From the NCBI RefSeq assembly GCF_003473485.1, contig NC_053042.1, forward strand, positions 7,649,501 through 7,713,500: 64,000 nt of DNA, in the 5' to 3' direction. A program made the position numbers and the translations under genes. The notes beneath the pieces were generated by a model that worked only from the letters and a program-made list of their open reading frames with translations, had not been told where the DNA came from and searched no databases. Below, piece after piece: positions 24,979 to 35,103 of the stretch (the stretch's first letter is position 1; each line of letters starts with the position of its first letter). The DNA comes from Medicago truncatula. Lineage: Eukaryota > Streptophyta > Magnoliopsida > Fabales > Fabaceae.

Positions 24979-25782
24979 CACTTTTTAGTCCCTACAAAAT
25001 TTTCCGTTAGTGTTTTTAGTCCCTATTAAATTAAAATTTGTTTAATTATGCTTAAAATTTTAAATTTTTTAATGATTTTTTACATACTTGTTTAAAACAT
25101 TATAAATGGTTCCGCTACAATAAATTAATTCAAAATTTTATTTTTAGGTCCAAATTTTTGTTAGTTTTATCTTGAATTTTTAGCGATTTAAAAAAATTAT
25201 ATTTAATTCATTATATGTTAAAAAATTCTAATTTTTTATAAAAGAGATAATTATAATGTTCTTAACATGTATGTTAAAAATCATTTAAAAATATAAAATT
25301 TTAAGTATAATTAAACAAATTTCAATTTAACAGGGACCAACGCATATTTTTAGTCCTGGTAAAATTAGAATTTGCTTAATTGTGCTTAAATTTTTAAATT
25401 TGTAACATATATTTTCACATACTTACTTAGAATATTATACAAAGTTCCTCGGCAAAAAAGTAACTTAAAATTTTATTATTAGGTCCAAATTTTTATTAAT
25501 ATAATCTTGAAAATTTGGCTTTTAGAAAAATTCATATTTAATTCATTACATGTTAAAAAACTAAATTTTTTTACAAAAGAGTGTCTTACGATGTTATGAA
25601 CATGTATGTAAAAAATCTTTTAAAAATTTAGAAGTTTAAGCATAATTAAACAAATTTTAATTTAACAAGGACTAAAAACACTATAAAAAAAAATTGTAGG
25701 GACTAAAAAGTGTGATTTATTTTTATAGGGACTAAAAACAAAACTGCAGATATTTATAGGGACCAAAAACTTAATTAATCCT
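24979..25782. mobile_element. MULE-type foldback element, sister of 7855-8681
   Basis: Same outer words as the 7.9-kb copy (CACTTTTTAGTCCCTAC on the left, GGGACTAAAAAGTG then CTGCAGATATTTATAGGGACC and CTTAATTAATCC on the right) and the same two ~310-bp arms. The left side lacks the outer ~70 bases, so no target repeat can be shown. The core runs opposite to the other copy: the word GTGTCTTACGATGTTATGAAC near 25580 is the reverse complement of the stretch near 7995 in the first copy. Non-coding. Confidence 0.8.
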
Positions 25783-26348
25783 TAAAATAATTAAGCTCAC
25801 TTCAATTTGCTCAGAATGGTTGCCATGTTTTGGAAAAGAAAATTTTAGGCGAGTTGAATTTTAATTTAGTCACGAGGTTTAAAAATTCTTACAAAAAAAC
25901 TTACTATTACTTCATCCGTTTTAATATTTTTAGATTACCATGTTTTTAGATTATTATAAATTTTTAGATAAGTTAAAAGCAACGGGGTGGAATGGATTTT
26001 GAACGAAGTAAAATAGAATGGAATAAATAAATATTCAATTCCATTATATTGATATGTTACGATGGAATGAAACTAATTCTTTATTCCATGAAAAATAGAT
26101 GGAATGGAATGAGATATTTTTTTATTCCAATTTTATCTTTCGTTTATAAAAGCATCAATATATTGAATTATGAATTCAATTTGATCGATATGTCATCGTT
26201 ATTTTGAATCTATAGGGATTATGAATTCGGTTTCCTTCTCTTAAATATGCACCATGTAAGAGTATAAGACTACTAGAACTTTTACCCGTGCTACCGCCCG
26301 GATCATAAACAATGGAGAAGCTAATATATTTATAATAATTTCTTATGC
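25783..26348. other. Intergenic DNA with GGAATGGAAT-type repeats
   Basis: The stretch 25980-26130 contains ATGGAATGAAA and ATTCCA words in both orientations, suggesting a decayed miniature element. A related patch lies near 30770-30880. No gene. Confidence 0.35.
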
Positions 26349-26921
26349 CTACAAATTTTGGAAAATTTCTTTAAACACTATGATTTTAATATTTCTACAA
26401 TAAGAAAAATTGTTTAAACTTTTTAACTTAACATTAAATAAAATTATTATATTGTAAACAAAAAAAAAGATAGTTGCAATTTTGGTCTCCCTAAAAGGCA
26501 AGACATAAAAAACAATTGCGGATAAAGCCAATAAGGCAAAATACAAATAAGGTGTCGTATATAGTGGATCACCGGACAAAAGCGAACAAACCTTCCAACA
26601 CCCCAAAGAAAAAGCTGCCAAAAAATTCAAGCAAAACAGCAACCCAGCCAAAGACAAAATAACATGATGTTGAGGTATAAATGAGAACAAAAGGCCAAAC
26701 ATGACAACAACTATATAGTCATCAAAACAATAGCAAACCCACGAATACTCCTGCATCACAGCCAGCACTATAACAGAAAGGACATGGAGGCATAGCAGAA
26801 CCGATAGGGAGATCTCACCACCAAAAGGAAAGCAAAAGGAAGCCACCACAGCCGCTGAAACTGCAGCAGCACCTAAACCCAAACATGTCAACCAACAACA
26901 CCCACCAATCCACATACACAA
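26349..26921 (-). CDS. Putative multi-pass membrane protein (190 aa)
   Basis: An uninterrupted minus-strand frame, strikingly hydrophobic. Likely membrane segments at about residues 10-30, 38-58, 68-86, 90-112, 124-142 and 146-166, separated by short polar loops (QEYSWVCYCFDDY, SGDPLYTTPY). The tail after about 165 is basic and asparagine-rich. The first 160 codons are less AT-rich than the flanking DNA, arguing for real coding. The start MCMWIGGCCWLTCLGLG is the first ATG. I do not recognise a family; Medicago-type genomes hold many lineage-restricted 'putative transmembrane' genes of this size. It could also be the last exon of a larger gene. No function is proposed. Confidence 0.5.
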   Translation of the reverse strand: MCMWIGGCCWLTCLGLGAAAVSAAVVASFCFPFGGEISLSVLLCLHVLSVIVLAVMQEYSWVCYCFDDYIVVVMFGLLFSFIPQHHVILSLAGLLFCLNFLAAFSLGCWKVCSLLSGDPLYTTPYLYFALLALSAIVFYVLPFRETKIATIFFFVYNIIILFNVKLKSLNNFSYCRNIKIIVFKEIFQNL

Positions 26922-26994
26922 TAGCCTCTCTTAAAATATTATTCTGTCTAAAAAAGAGGTTTGAATACTCCATTTCCTATAGGTGTGACTAATC

Positions 26995-27195
26995 TAGTTC
27001 ACAGACCAAATTGTGGGGCAGTCCTCACATGCATGTATGACATTGTTATTAGATGCTTCCAAACTTGATAGACAATCCTTCAAAGAACCTTCGTTGTTTG
27101 CAAAAATTAGTCCACTCTCCAAAAATTGTGCAAGTCATCTTTGAATCATGGAGAAACTTCAATACACATTTCCAGCTATAGCCAAAGTAATCCAC
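26995..27195 (-). pseudogene. B3-domain-like fragment
   Basis: The minus-strand translation LILVDYFGYSWKCVLKFL.. then FGEWTNFCKQRRFFEGLSIK and FG resembles the second half of plant B3-type DNA-binding modules (aromatic, G-x-W-x-x-F-C, then EG-x-x-I-x-F-G). Stops follow almost at once. The match is by pattern only. It could be an exon of a larger minus-strand gene whose leader is near 29.5 kb, but no complete model can be built. Confidence 0.35.
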
Positions 27196-28340
27196 CAAAA
27201 TCAGTTAGGTGTCATTATTTAGCAGAGCAGTTCGACAAAATCCAAACCAAGTCTAAGTTTATTTTCATATGAATTAAAAGCAAGTGTTAGAACATATGAC
27301 AATTTACAAATTTAAAAAAAAAATTTTGAAACTAAGTGCATACCAGAATTCTAGAAGTTACATCAATCATCAGATGCAGTCAATTAGTTGTTGGTAACTT
27401 TATGAGTCATCTTATAGTACTCACTCAAGTCATGCCATGTCAATCATCATTGAAGTATAACTTACCATTATTCTTTTTGACCATCAATTAGGAAGTTTCA
27501 ATTTCATTTTAATCCGCAATGTTACATATGTAGCATAAGCAATTTACAACCGAAACTCTCTTGCAGAGCATGCCGATAACTTTGCTTTTCTCTGTTTATA
27601 AGTTAAACAAAAAAGTTTTACCGCCAGATCGCATAGCATACATTAATTTTTAGCATTACCATATATTTCAGAGTGCACAACACAATTTGTAGCAGTCTAC
27701 AGTAACATGAAAAGACAATGCAAAAACATCGGTATACGGACACTTGTTAGTCTCCACGTAATATTGAAATTTTAAATGTGGAAAGAAAATGACATACAAC
27801 CTGCCTTTTTTATTCCTTTGATTTGCTAATCAAACCACAATTCACGTCACATGTAGAATTAGAAACTTTCTCAACCGCTGTTCAAATGATTACCAAATTT
27901 GCATGTTCAAGTAATGTGTATTGTACCATATTACATATATCGAAATCTTCAAATAGAAAACCCAAAAATCAGAAATTGAACAAAAAAGAAACAATGTCAA
28001 AGCTTGTGCAAAATAAAACCTTTGTCTGATGGTTGCCTAATAGATTGATCATCTCAGATCCAGAATTTAATGTTGCATGATGCCTTTCACATAAAAAGCT
28101 TGGTCCATGAATCTGAACAATAACAAAAAAAAAACAGTGTCTTCATTTGAAGTTTCACAAATCCTATTAAACCATGTAAATGACCAACTGATCAACAGTT
28201 AAGAAAGAGGTAAGATGTATACATGTGAAAACAACTCTAATATGTACTACTGTCAACATAATTTCCAGCGTGCTTATTTTATCATCTGATTTGAGTTATT
28301 TCCTACTACTCAAAAACTGAAATGAAGTTCTAAATAATTT

Positions 28341-28401
<61 letters not shown>

Positions 28402-29260
28402 ACACATCAAAAACAATAATCAGGCACAAAAAGTCTTCATAAGAAGTTTCAAAATCCTATTTATTTTCCAGTGACTTCATTCTTCCTTTAAGTGAAATAT
28501 GATATATGGAATGAAGTCTTAGTTTCTTATTAAAATACCCATTTCAATAGGAGTAGTCATAGCCTCTTTTATCTCATTCTTAATAAAAAAAAAAAAAACA
28601 TACTTTAACTCATACCAGGAACATTATCATATTTCCATAGCAGTCATCCTTCGTTCAAGGTTCTACCCTTGTCACTTTGTATTAGTTCCATATATGAAAC
28701 ATATAGAAGATGATAAACAAACAAAGATTACTATTATAACTTAATGTCTACCATAGCAACGACATGTATAGGTAGTTTAAAACTAACCACACTATGAGTT
28801 GTGACATATCACAAATTCAATTTGACCAGATGAATTTAATCAATCATCTCCAGGCATGTATGTCTCAATAAATCTATACCAAAGCAAGTAAGCAACGATG
28901 AAGATGCCCAAGTTCTTAAATAGAGAAGTAAAACTCATTGTAATTAAGTATATCATGTTATAGAATGAAAAAAAAATTACAAAACTTTTTCAAAGTAACC
29001 ATATTAGCATATGTATCAGTATAGTATGAAATTTTTGTAAGAGAAACAAAAACACTTCATATTCATTCCTATAAATCAGATGTCAATTAAATGACTTCAA
29101 ATTTCAAAACTGCACATTTCTTACCAAAGGAAAGCTCTAACGTAGAATCTATTTTGATAGAACCATCTAGTAAGATAAATTATGACCTAATAGAAGAGGT
29201 ATTGAAGATTCAATTGAGAGAAAAAGAAAAATGTTTTGCAAAGATAAAGTGGTGGTAGAG
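27196..29260 (-). other. Gene-like but unassigned minus-strand region
   Basis: Possible small exon at 28022-28112 (minus: acceptor TTGTTCAG, open reading HGPSFLCERHHATLNSGSEM.., donor AAAG-GTTTT). A long (TA)n tract occupies 28343-28399. Nothing else is convincing. With the leader-like DNA near 29.3-29.55 kb this may be a transcribed, perhaps non-coding or decayed, gene. Confidence 0.2.
28343..28399. repeat. (TA)n microsatellite
   Basis: Pure alternating TA run of over 50 bases. Such tracts are length-variable between accessions. Confidence 0.95.
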
Positions 29261-29264
29261 ATTT

Positions 29265-29560
29265 CTAAACCTTAACAAATTGATAGAAATTAGAGAAAAA
29301 TAGTGAGAGGGAGAAGAAGAGGGAAGCATGGGGCACTGTAGAGTTTGCATGGGTATTGAACAATAATGGAGAGGTGTGATAATAACAGCAGTTTTCCGAC
29401 ACGGTGGTCAACGATGATGCATTTACTTTAGAGGGTCGAAATGAAGGCAAAAGAAGAAGAAAGGATTTTGTGTGTTTTTGAAGAAGATGAGGAATCGTAG
29501 AGAGATGGAGAGAAAGGAGGGTTATTGGAAACCAATAACATTAATTATTTGTCATTTACA
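29265..29560 (-). promoter_or_regulatory. Leader-like region, minus strand
   Basis: Read on the minus strand this is pyrimidine-rich (CTCTCCATCTCTCTACG, CTTCTTCTTTTGCC), like a plant 5' UTR, with a 61-codon open frame of no recognised family. The tandem repeat upstream at 29.66-29.80 kb has promoter-like words. Confidence 0.3.
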
Positions 29561-29661
29561 ATACACTGTAAACTTGAACTTGAATTGTGATTTGTGTCAG
29601 CCAATTAATTTGACGGCATCAGTTGGAAAGTTGAATACAATTAATTTTGTCACGTAAGAAA

Positions 29662-29797
29662 GGAGGAAAAAATGGCAAACAGATTAGATCCAAGGGCTGA
29701 GGTTTGTTGGCGCCTAAAACAGGAGAAAAAGGAGGAAAAAATTGCAAACAGATTAGATCCAAGGGCTGAGATTTGTTGGCGCCTAAAACAGGAGAAT
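29662..29797. repeat. 69-bp tandem duplication with TTGGCGCC words
   Basis: Two adjacent copies (29662-29730 and 29731-29797) differ at a few bases. Each contains AGATTAGATCCAAGGGCTGA and GTTTGTTGGCGCC. The minus-strand continuation carries AACCCTAATTCTCC, a telo-box-like promoter word. It could be a duplicated promoter module for the minus-strand leader. Confidence 0.8.
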
Positions 29798-30082
29798 TAG
29801 GGTTGGGAGTGTTATTTGGAGTTTTAACTAGGATTAGGAATAAGTTAGATAGATATGCAAACATTATCGCCAACAACAAATTTTCATCAATATTCAACAA
29901 GTAAGCTAATACTAGCTTGTTTGGAAGCAGCTTTCTCCCATCCCAAGGTATCCCAAGGCAAAAATTGATGTGATTTGGAAAAGCTACTATATGTAGCTTC
30001 ACAGCAAACGTGGTTCTTACCGTGATTTTGCCTTGATGTGAAAATGGTACCGCACAACCAAACAAATACTACACAATATTAA

Positions 30083-30500
30083 AGGTCAAATGTATCTAAA
30101 AGTCTTTTAAGTTTTTCGTTTTTTTCAAAGTGGTCTTTAAATTTCAAAAATCCCAAACAAGTCCTTTTAGTTTTTGAATCGTTTCAAACAAGTCCTATTA
30201 TAGATAGCATAGTTGATAATTGCTTCTTTGAACTCATCTTTTGTACCAAATCTGCCTCCTAACACCCACTTAAAATTAGTCATGTTTTTAGGCATGACAA
30301 ATGGTGGATAATGCTCTTTGTTGCTATCATCTGAATCATCACCATTATCCTCTAAAAAGACTTGTTTGAAACGATTCAAAAACTAAAAGGACTTGTTTGG
30401 GACTGTTGAAACTTAAAGGACTTGTTTGGGACTTTTGAAACTTAAAGGATTACTTTAGAAAAAACGAAAAACTTAAAGGACCTTTAAATACATTTGACCT
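30083..30500 (-). mobile_element. Short MULE derivative with a MuDR N-domain piece
   Basis: Inverted termini AGGTCAAATGTAT / ATACATTTGACCT, with arms matching over more than 100 bases (repeated CCCAAACAAGTCCTTTTAG words). The middle, on the minus strand, encodes FKWVLGGRFGTKDEFKEAII then NYAIYNRTCLK, the plant MuDR transposase N-terminal DNA-binding domain (typical form V-G-x-x-F-x-S-x-x-E-F-K-x-A-I). The catalytic transposase part is missing. No clean 9-bp target repeat is seen, so it has decayed since insertion. Confidence 0.75.
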
Positions 30501-31854
30501 GATATCAAACAATAAATTTTGATGTCCAGCCTAATAACTATAAGCATCACGATCAATTTGGGAATTTTTTAAATTGAAAACTTTTTCTATAATAATAATA
30601 ACAAGAATCAAAGCAAGGCAAGGCAAAGTAACACATGTAGCCGTGTAAGTTAGGAGCAAGAAGAAATAAGAAACAGTAAAGAGGAACAAAAGCGAGAATG
30701 AAGTGCTGCTAATAAAATAGAAAATGTAGGGATATAGTTGTAATTGTATTATTAATTGTTCCCTTTCATTCGATACACTCTAAATTAGGGGAATGAAAAT
30801 ATACTAAATGAGTGGTGTTGGATGAAATGAGTTCTATCACACTTCATTCTATTCCATTCACTACATTTCATGTTCCACTAGATCTCAAATCCATTTTCTT
30901 TATAGGGTATTGTATACAGTTTTTTCTTCAAGACTGAAAAGAGGTAGGGACAAAATTGTGAGTGAAAATCTATAAATATTCTCAATTTTATTTTTGCCAA
31001 ATCTATTTCGTTAATTAAATCCAACAGTGTTTTTTTTTTTTTCACTAATTAATTGAGTCATCACACAGAAGTCAGTAGTCACCAAATTCTATATACCTTT
31101 TGAAAATTAGGTTTTAATATGTGTTAAATCTCTACAAGTAGTTTTGATTTAGATCTCTATAACTTTCTCTATAATTTATTTTATGGGCTCCATAGCATTA
31201 ACCTCCATTAAAAAAAAACACGCCAAATATGCTAAGTAGACGTTGGATTAACACTTCCTAGCAAAGTTTTTTAATTAAAGATGACTAAAGCTCAAAGAAG
31301 AGACTACGAACTAATCAAATCAATAGAAACGCCAAATATGCACGAGTTGAACAATGCTCTGATAACAAAATAAATGAAAACCTCAATCGCAACCGAATTC
31401 TTCAACACATCCGCACAATGATTTTCTACATACAACCGCTGCAACACTAATGTTTGTGATTTCACTCGCATTTTGAATGAAGGATACCCAAATCTCTCAA
31501 TCCAACCTAAGTATATCCCTACAATGTGTTAGATAAATCTACTTTCATATATTATATATATTTTTTTTGTAGTGTCAGGATTTGAACCCCAGACCTTGCA
31601 TATATTATGCATCGTCCTTACGCTGAGCTCACGGAAACGTTATTTGATTTGTTTAATTATTATTATTTATTAGTCATAGTGTTTAAACATGATTAAAAGT
31701 AAAAAACAAACGATACATAACTCAAAAATCTCGTTGGTTCTTTATCCAAGCCTTATTTCAATAGTGATTAAGAGTAAAAAACAGTGCACTTGGTCCTAAT
31801 ATGAATTATAAATCCTATGAATGTTAGCAAAAATCAAGAGTTGCATATTTGGTG
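30501..31854. other. Intergenic DNA
   Basis: AT-rich with no credible frame. A SINE-like piece is listed separately at 31568-31640. GGAATGAAA/CATTCCA words at 30775-30880 resemble those at 25.98-26.13 kb. Confidence 0.35.
31568..31640 (-). repeat. tRNA-derived SINE fragment
   Basis: The minus strand reads GAGCTCAGCGTAAGGACG, then GGGGTTCAAATCC, then an A-run: A box, B box and A-tail in SINE order. It resembles the copy at 38220-38302. Confidence 0.6.
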
Positions 31855-31863
31855 TTTTATGAC

Positions 31864-32890
31864 GGGTTAATAGTGTTTTTCACCCCTGTAATATAGGTCA
31901 TTTCCGGTTTTCGCCCTTATAAAATTTTCGGTTTGATTTATGTCCTTATAAATTTTTTTTTTTCCGGAATACCCCCCTCCTCCCTCCAACTCAGCAAATC
32001 AGCCTATGTGGCACTGACAAGGAATTTATTTTTCTTTTTTCTTTTTTTTTTTCACTTGCCACGTGTATAATTCGTTTTTTTTTTTTTAAATTGTGAAATT
32101 TTAATTTTAAAAAACTAAATTTTTGTTTTAATTGTTTTATTTTTTAAAATATTTGAAAATTAATTTAAAAAAAAAAATTCAGATTTTTTTCCAAAAATTT
32201 AAAAATATTAAAAATATGATTTTTTAGAATTTTTAAAATTTTAGAAAATGATTTTTTTTTAGTTTTAATTTCAAAAATGATTTTATAAAAATCTAGAATA
32301 AAATTTTCGAAAATAAAATCTGAATTTTTAAAAAAATCTGTATCCAGATTATTAAAAATAAAATATTTTCCATAAAAAAAAAATATGACTTTTTTTTTTA
32401 AATTTCGAATTTGTTTCTTCTAATTTAACTTTTTTTAAATTTTGAAAATTAAACTCCAGAATCTTTAAAAAAAATTAATTTCGAAAAAAAATCGAATATT
32501 TTTTCTAATTTTTTCTTTTTAAATTTTTTGGAAAAAAATCTGAATATTTTTTTTATTTTTGAAAATTAATTTTCAAATATTTTAAAAAATAAAATCTGAT
32601 GTAGATAATTAAAAAAAAAATTGAGTTTTTTAAAATTAAAATTAAAAAGCGAAATTAAAATTTCACAATTAAAAAAAAAACGAATTATACATGTGGCAAG
32701 TGAAAAAAAAAAAGAAGAAAAAAAAAAAAATTTCATGTCAGCGCCACATAGGCTGATTTGCTGAGTTGGAGGGAGGAGGGGGGTATTCCGGAAAAAAAAA
32801 ATTTACAAGGACAGAAATCAAACCGAAAATTTAATAAGGGCGAAAACCAGAAATGACCTATATTACAGGGGTGAAAAACACTATTAACCC
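31864..32890. mobile_element. Long-arm MULE-type foldback (1027 bp), exact 9-bp TSD
   Basis: Ends GGGTTAATAGTGTTTTTCAC and its complement GTGAAAAACACTATTAACCC. Exact 9-bp target repeats TTTTATGAC at 31855-31863 and 32891-32899. Arms of about 240 bases pair almost fully (CCTCCCTCCAACTCAGCAAA, CACTTGCCACGTGTATAATT and their complements), and the AT-rich centre is also partly self-complementary. No coding capacity. Confidence 0.92.
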
Positions 32891-32899
32891 TTTTATGAC

Positions 32900-33765
32900 T
32901 GAGCACAACCTACATTTCGTTGATTCAATTTCACAAATGGACTTAATCCTATATTGGATAATAAAATTCAGTGTACATATTACAGACCCCTTCTTTGATC
33001 CAATGCCATCGAAACCCTTTGGATAGTATAAATACGGTCATCGGAGTCTTAGAGCTAGGTTGAATTGTCTACAATCCTAAGAAGCATTTAATGAAGACTC
33101 CGGTGACAACTACTTATACTGTCCTAAGGTTTTTCTATTTCACATCGCTGACAATTATACAATCTCCTTTCCTCCAATAGTACAAACAATGTCATCAAAA
33201 CCCTTGGATAGTAGAAGCTGGTCGGATGAGTTTTGACAAGCATTTTGTGACTCCTCCAACCAGCTTTAACTATCCAGTATTTCGATGAAGGAACAAAAAT
33301 GTATCGACTGCTCAAATGCGCCAAATGTCTGATTGCAAATAACCCAATTTCTCAAAAGATTTTGTTTGTTTGGTCACTAAAAAAGATACATATGCATGCT
33401 TAAAAGTTTCCATTTTAATGCTTACTTCCACATATTATTATTTATCATTTGTGTTCCTAGAAGCTTAGAATATTCCTAATTGACTTTTGTCAAACCTGCT
33501 AGAAACATAAATGTTTCAAGTTTGGTTTTGTTATGAATCCTAAAAGAGGTGAAATTCTTCTCAACCCTTCGAATCTGAAGAGCTTGTAGACTACAAGACT
33601 TGGTCACCATTAAGTTTAGATCAGCTACCAAAAAGCCATATGTTTTGGTCACACCTCTCTAGTGGCTTTTCTTGAAACTGTTCTAAACTTATTAAACTTA
33701 TTAGTGTCAAGTTTTCAACATATGGAGCAGGGGGAAGGGAGAAACGAAGGTTGGGAATTAGGGTT
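32900..33765. other. Intergenic DNA
   Basis: A local imperfect repeat places CCAATGCCATCGAAACCCTT (about 33001) and AATGTCATCAAAACCCTTGG (about 33188) about 190 bases apart, each followed by GGATAGTA. No gene is seen. Confidence 0.35.
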
Positions 33766-33769
33766 TTGC

Positions 33770-34327
33770 AGGGTTGATGAAGATTCATGACAAGATTCAT
33801 GATGTCTCAACAAATCTTGGAAAGAATCCACTTCTAACACTCTTGCTTCATGTTTCTCTCTCTAGAAATGCCCTCTCTCTCTCTAAAAATCGGAAAAATA
33901 ACAAAAAGAATGAAGAAGATCCTCCAAAAATGAGAGCAAAGATATTTGTATGGCTGAAGCTGTCAGTGCACGCTTAAGCGTGCGGCTGGAAAATCTTCCG
34001 TTGGCCATTGAGAAGCTGCCACATGTTCCTTATCCATTGCAGATGAAGAACTGTGCTTAAGCGTGCTGGAAGCGTGGAAGGGCTCTGGCTACTGGAACTT
34101 GCACGCTTAAGCGTGCGGGAGGTTGCTTAAGCGTGCAGACTTTGGTTCATGAACTTCTTTCTTAATCCTTGCTTGTATTTTCCTGCACAAAAAGGGCTGA
34201 GTAAGGCATACAAAGCATGAATGGTATTAATGCACATAATTGAAGCTTTTCCATCAATAACTTGTAAAACAAACCACCAAAATGCCTAAACTAACACATG
34301 AATTAGATCACTTTTGAGTACTTATCA
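33770..34327 (-). mobile_element. LTR-like fossil unit A with CACGCTTAAGCGTG words
   Basis: The minus strand begins TGATAAGTACTCAAAAGTG, as an LTR would. The unit shares flanking words with unit B next door (GAATCCAC, ACACTCTTG, TTTCTCTC and CATTTTCCTACACAAAA-like), so the two are diverged copies in the same orientation. No internal domains are recognised. Superfamily undecided. It is incomplete, and the unit borders are approximate. Confidence 0.45.
33968..34136. repeat. Four-fold palindromic word (GCACGCTTAAGCGTGC)
   Basis: Perfect 16-nt palindromes at 33968-33983 and 34101-34116, plus 13-nt versions TGCTTAAGCGTGC at 34054-34066 and 34124-34136. They lie inside LTR-like unit A. Confidence 0.9.
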
Positions 34328-35103
34328 GTAGCCTTGCAAAATTGGAAGAAATAAGTGGAAAGCATAACAAGATTGTGATTTCTCAATGAACCTTGATGAA
34401 TCCACACTCTCACACTCTTGTTTTGTGTTTCTCTCTTCAATTCGTCCATCCCTCTCTCTAAAAAACATAAGATATCTTTGATGGAAATGAGTGAATGACT
34501 TTTATACTTCTTATCGTAAGTGTGCTCGTTGATCGATGGGAGGCTTGCCATGGCGAGCAAAGCTTTATTCGCTAGTGGGTTTCTGCCATGTTAGCAAAGT
34601 GACTAGAAACCACCTTTGTTCGTCATGGCGAGGGCCATGCTCGCCATGGTGGATTCCATGTCTCTCCGACTTGGTACGCTTCAAGCTCGTTGTGGGATGG
34701 CCTCGCTTGGCCACACATATAACTTCTAAAAATGGGTGCTCTCTAACTTGCCTCGCCTTGTGCTCGCTTCAAACTCGTTATGGCAAGCTTTGTTGCCATT
34801 ACCTCGCCATGGGATCACTATGACGAGCCTTTGATAAACTTGAATTTGGTGCTCTATGACTTGGCTCGCTTCTTTCTCGCCCCAGGCTCGCCACGGTGAG
34901 CCTATATTTGCACTTCTTTTTGTTTCCTTGCTTTCTAAGTGTCTTGGCAAACATTTTCCTACACAAAAGGTTGTTATCAGGTATAAAAAACATAAATTGA
35001 CAATTCTTCATTATTTTCGGGTTTTTCATTAGATAACTTATAAAACAAGTAATTAAAGTGTCTAAAACATAATAGATATTTAACTACCTTATGACACTTA
35101 TCA
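34328..35103 (-). mobile_element. LTR-like fossil unit B with CTCGCCATGGCGAG words
   Basis: Abuts unit A and ends (minus-strand start) TGATAAGTGTCATAAGG. It shares unit A's outer sequence but carries a different palindromic word, GCTTGCCATGGCGAGC (34543-34558), with variants near 34639, 34788, 34802 and 34880. Incomplete; no internal domains. Confidence 0.45.

Noticed and set aside
28343-28399. Satellite or centromere-like array
   Set aside because: Simple (TA)n microsatellite only; no monomer array in the window.
29619-30065. 148-codon minus-strand frame
   Set aside because: It reads through the tandem promoter-like repeat, with repeated PVLGANKPQPLDL created by the duplication.
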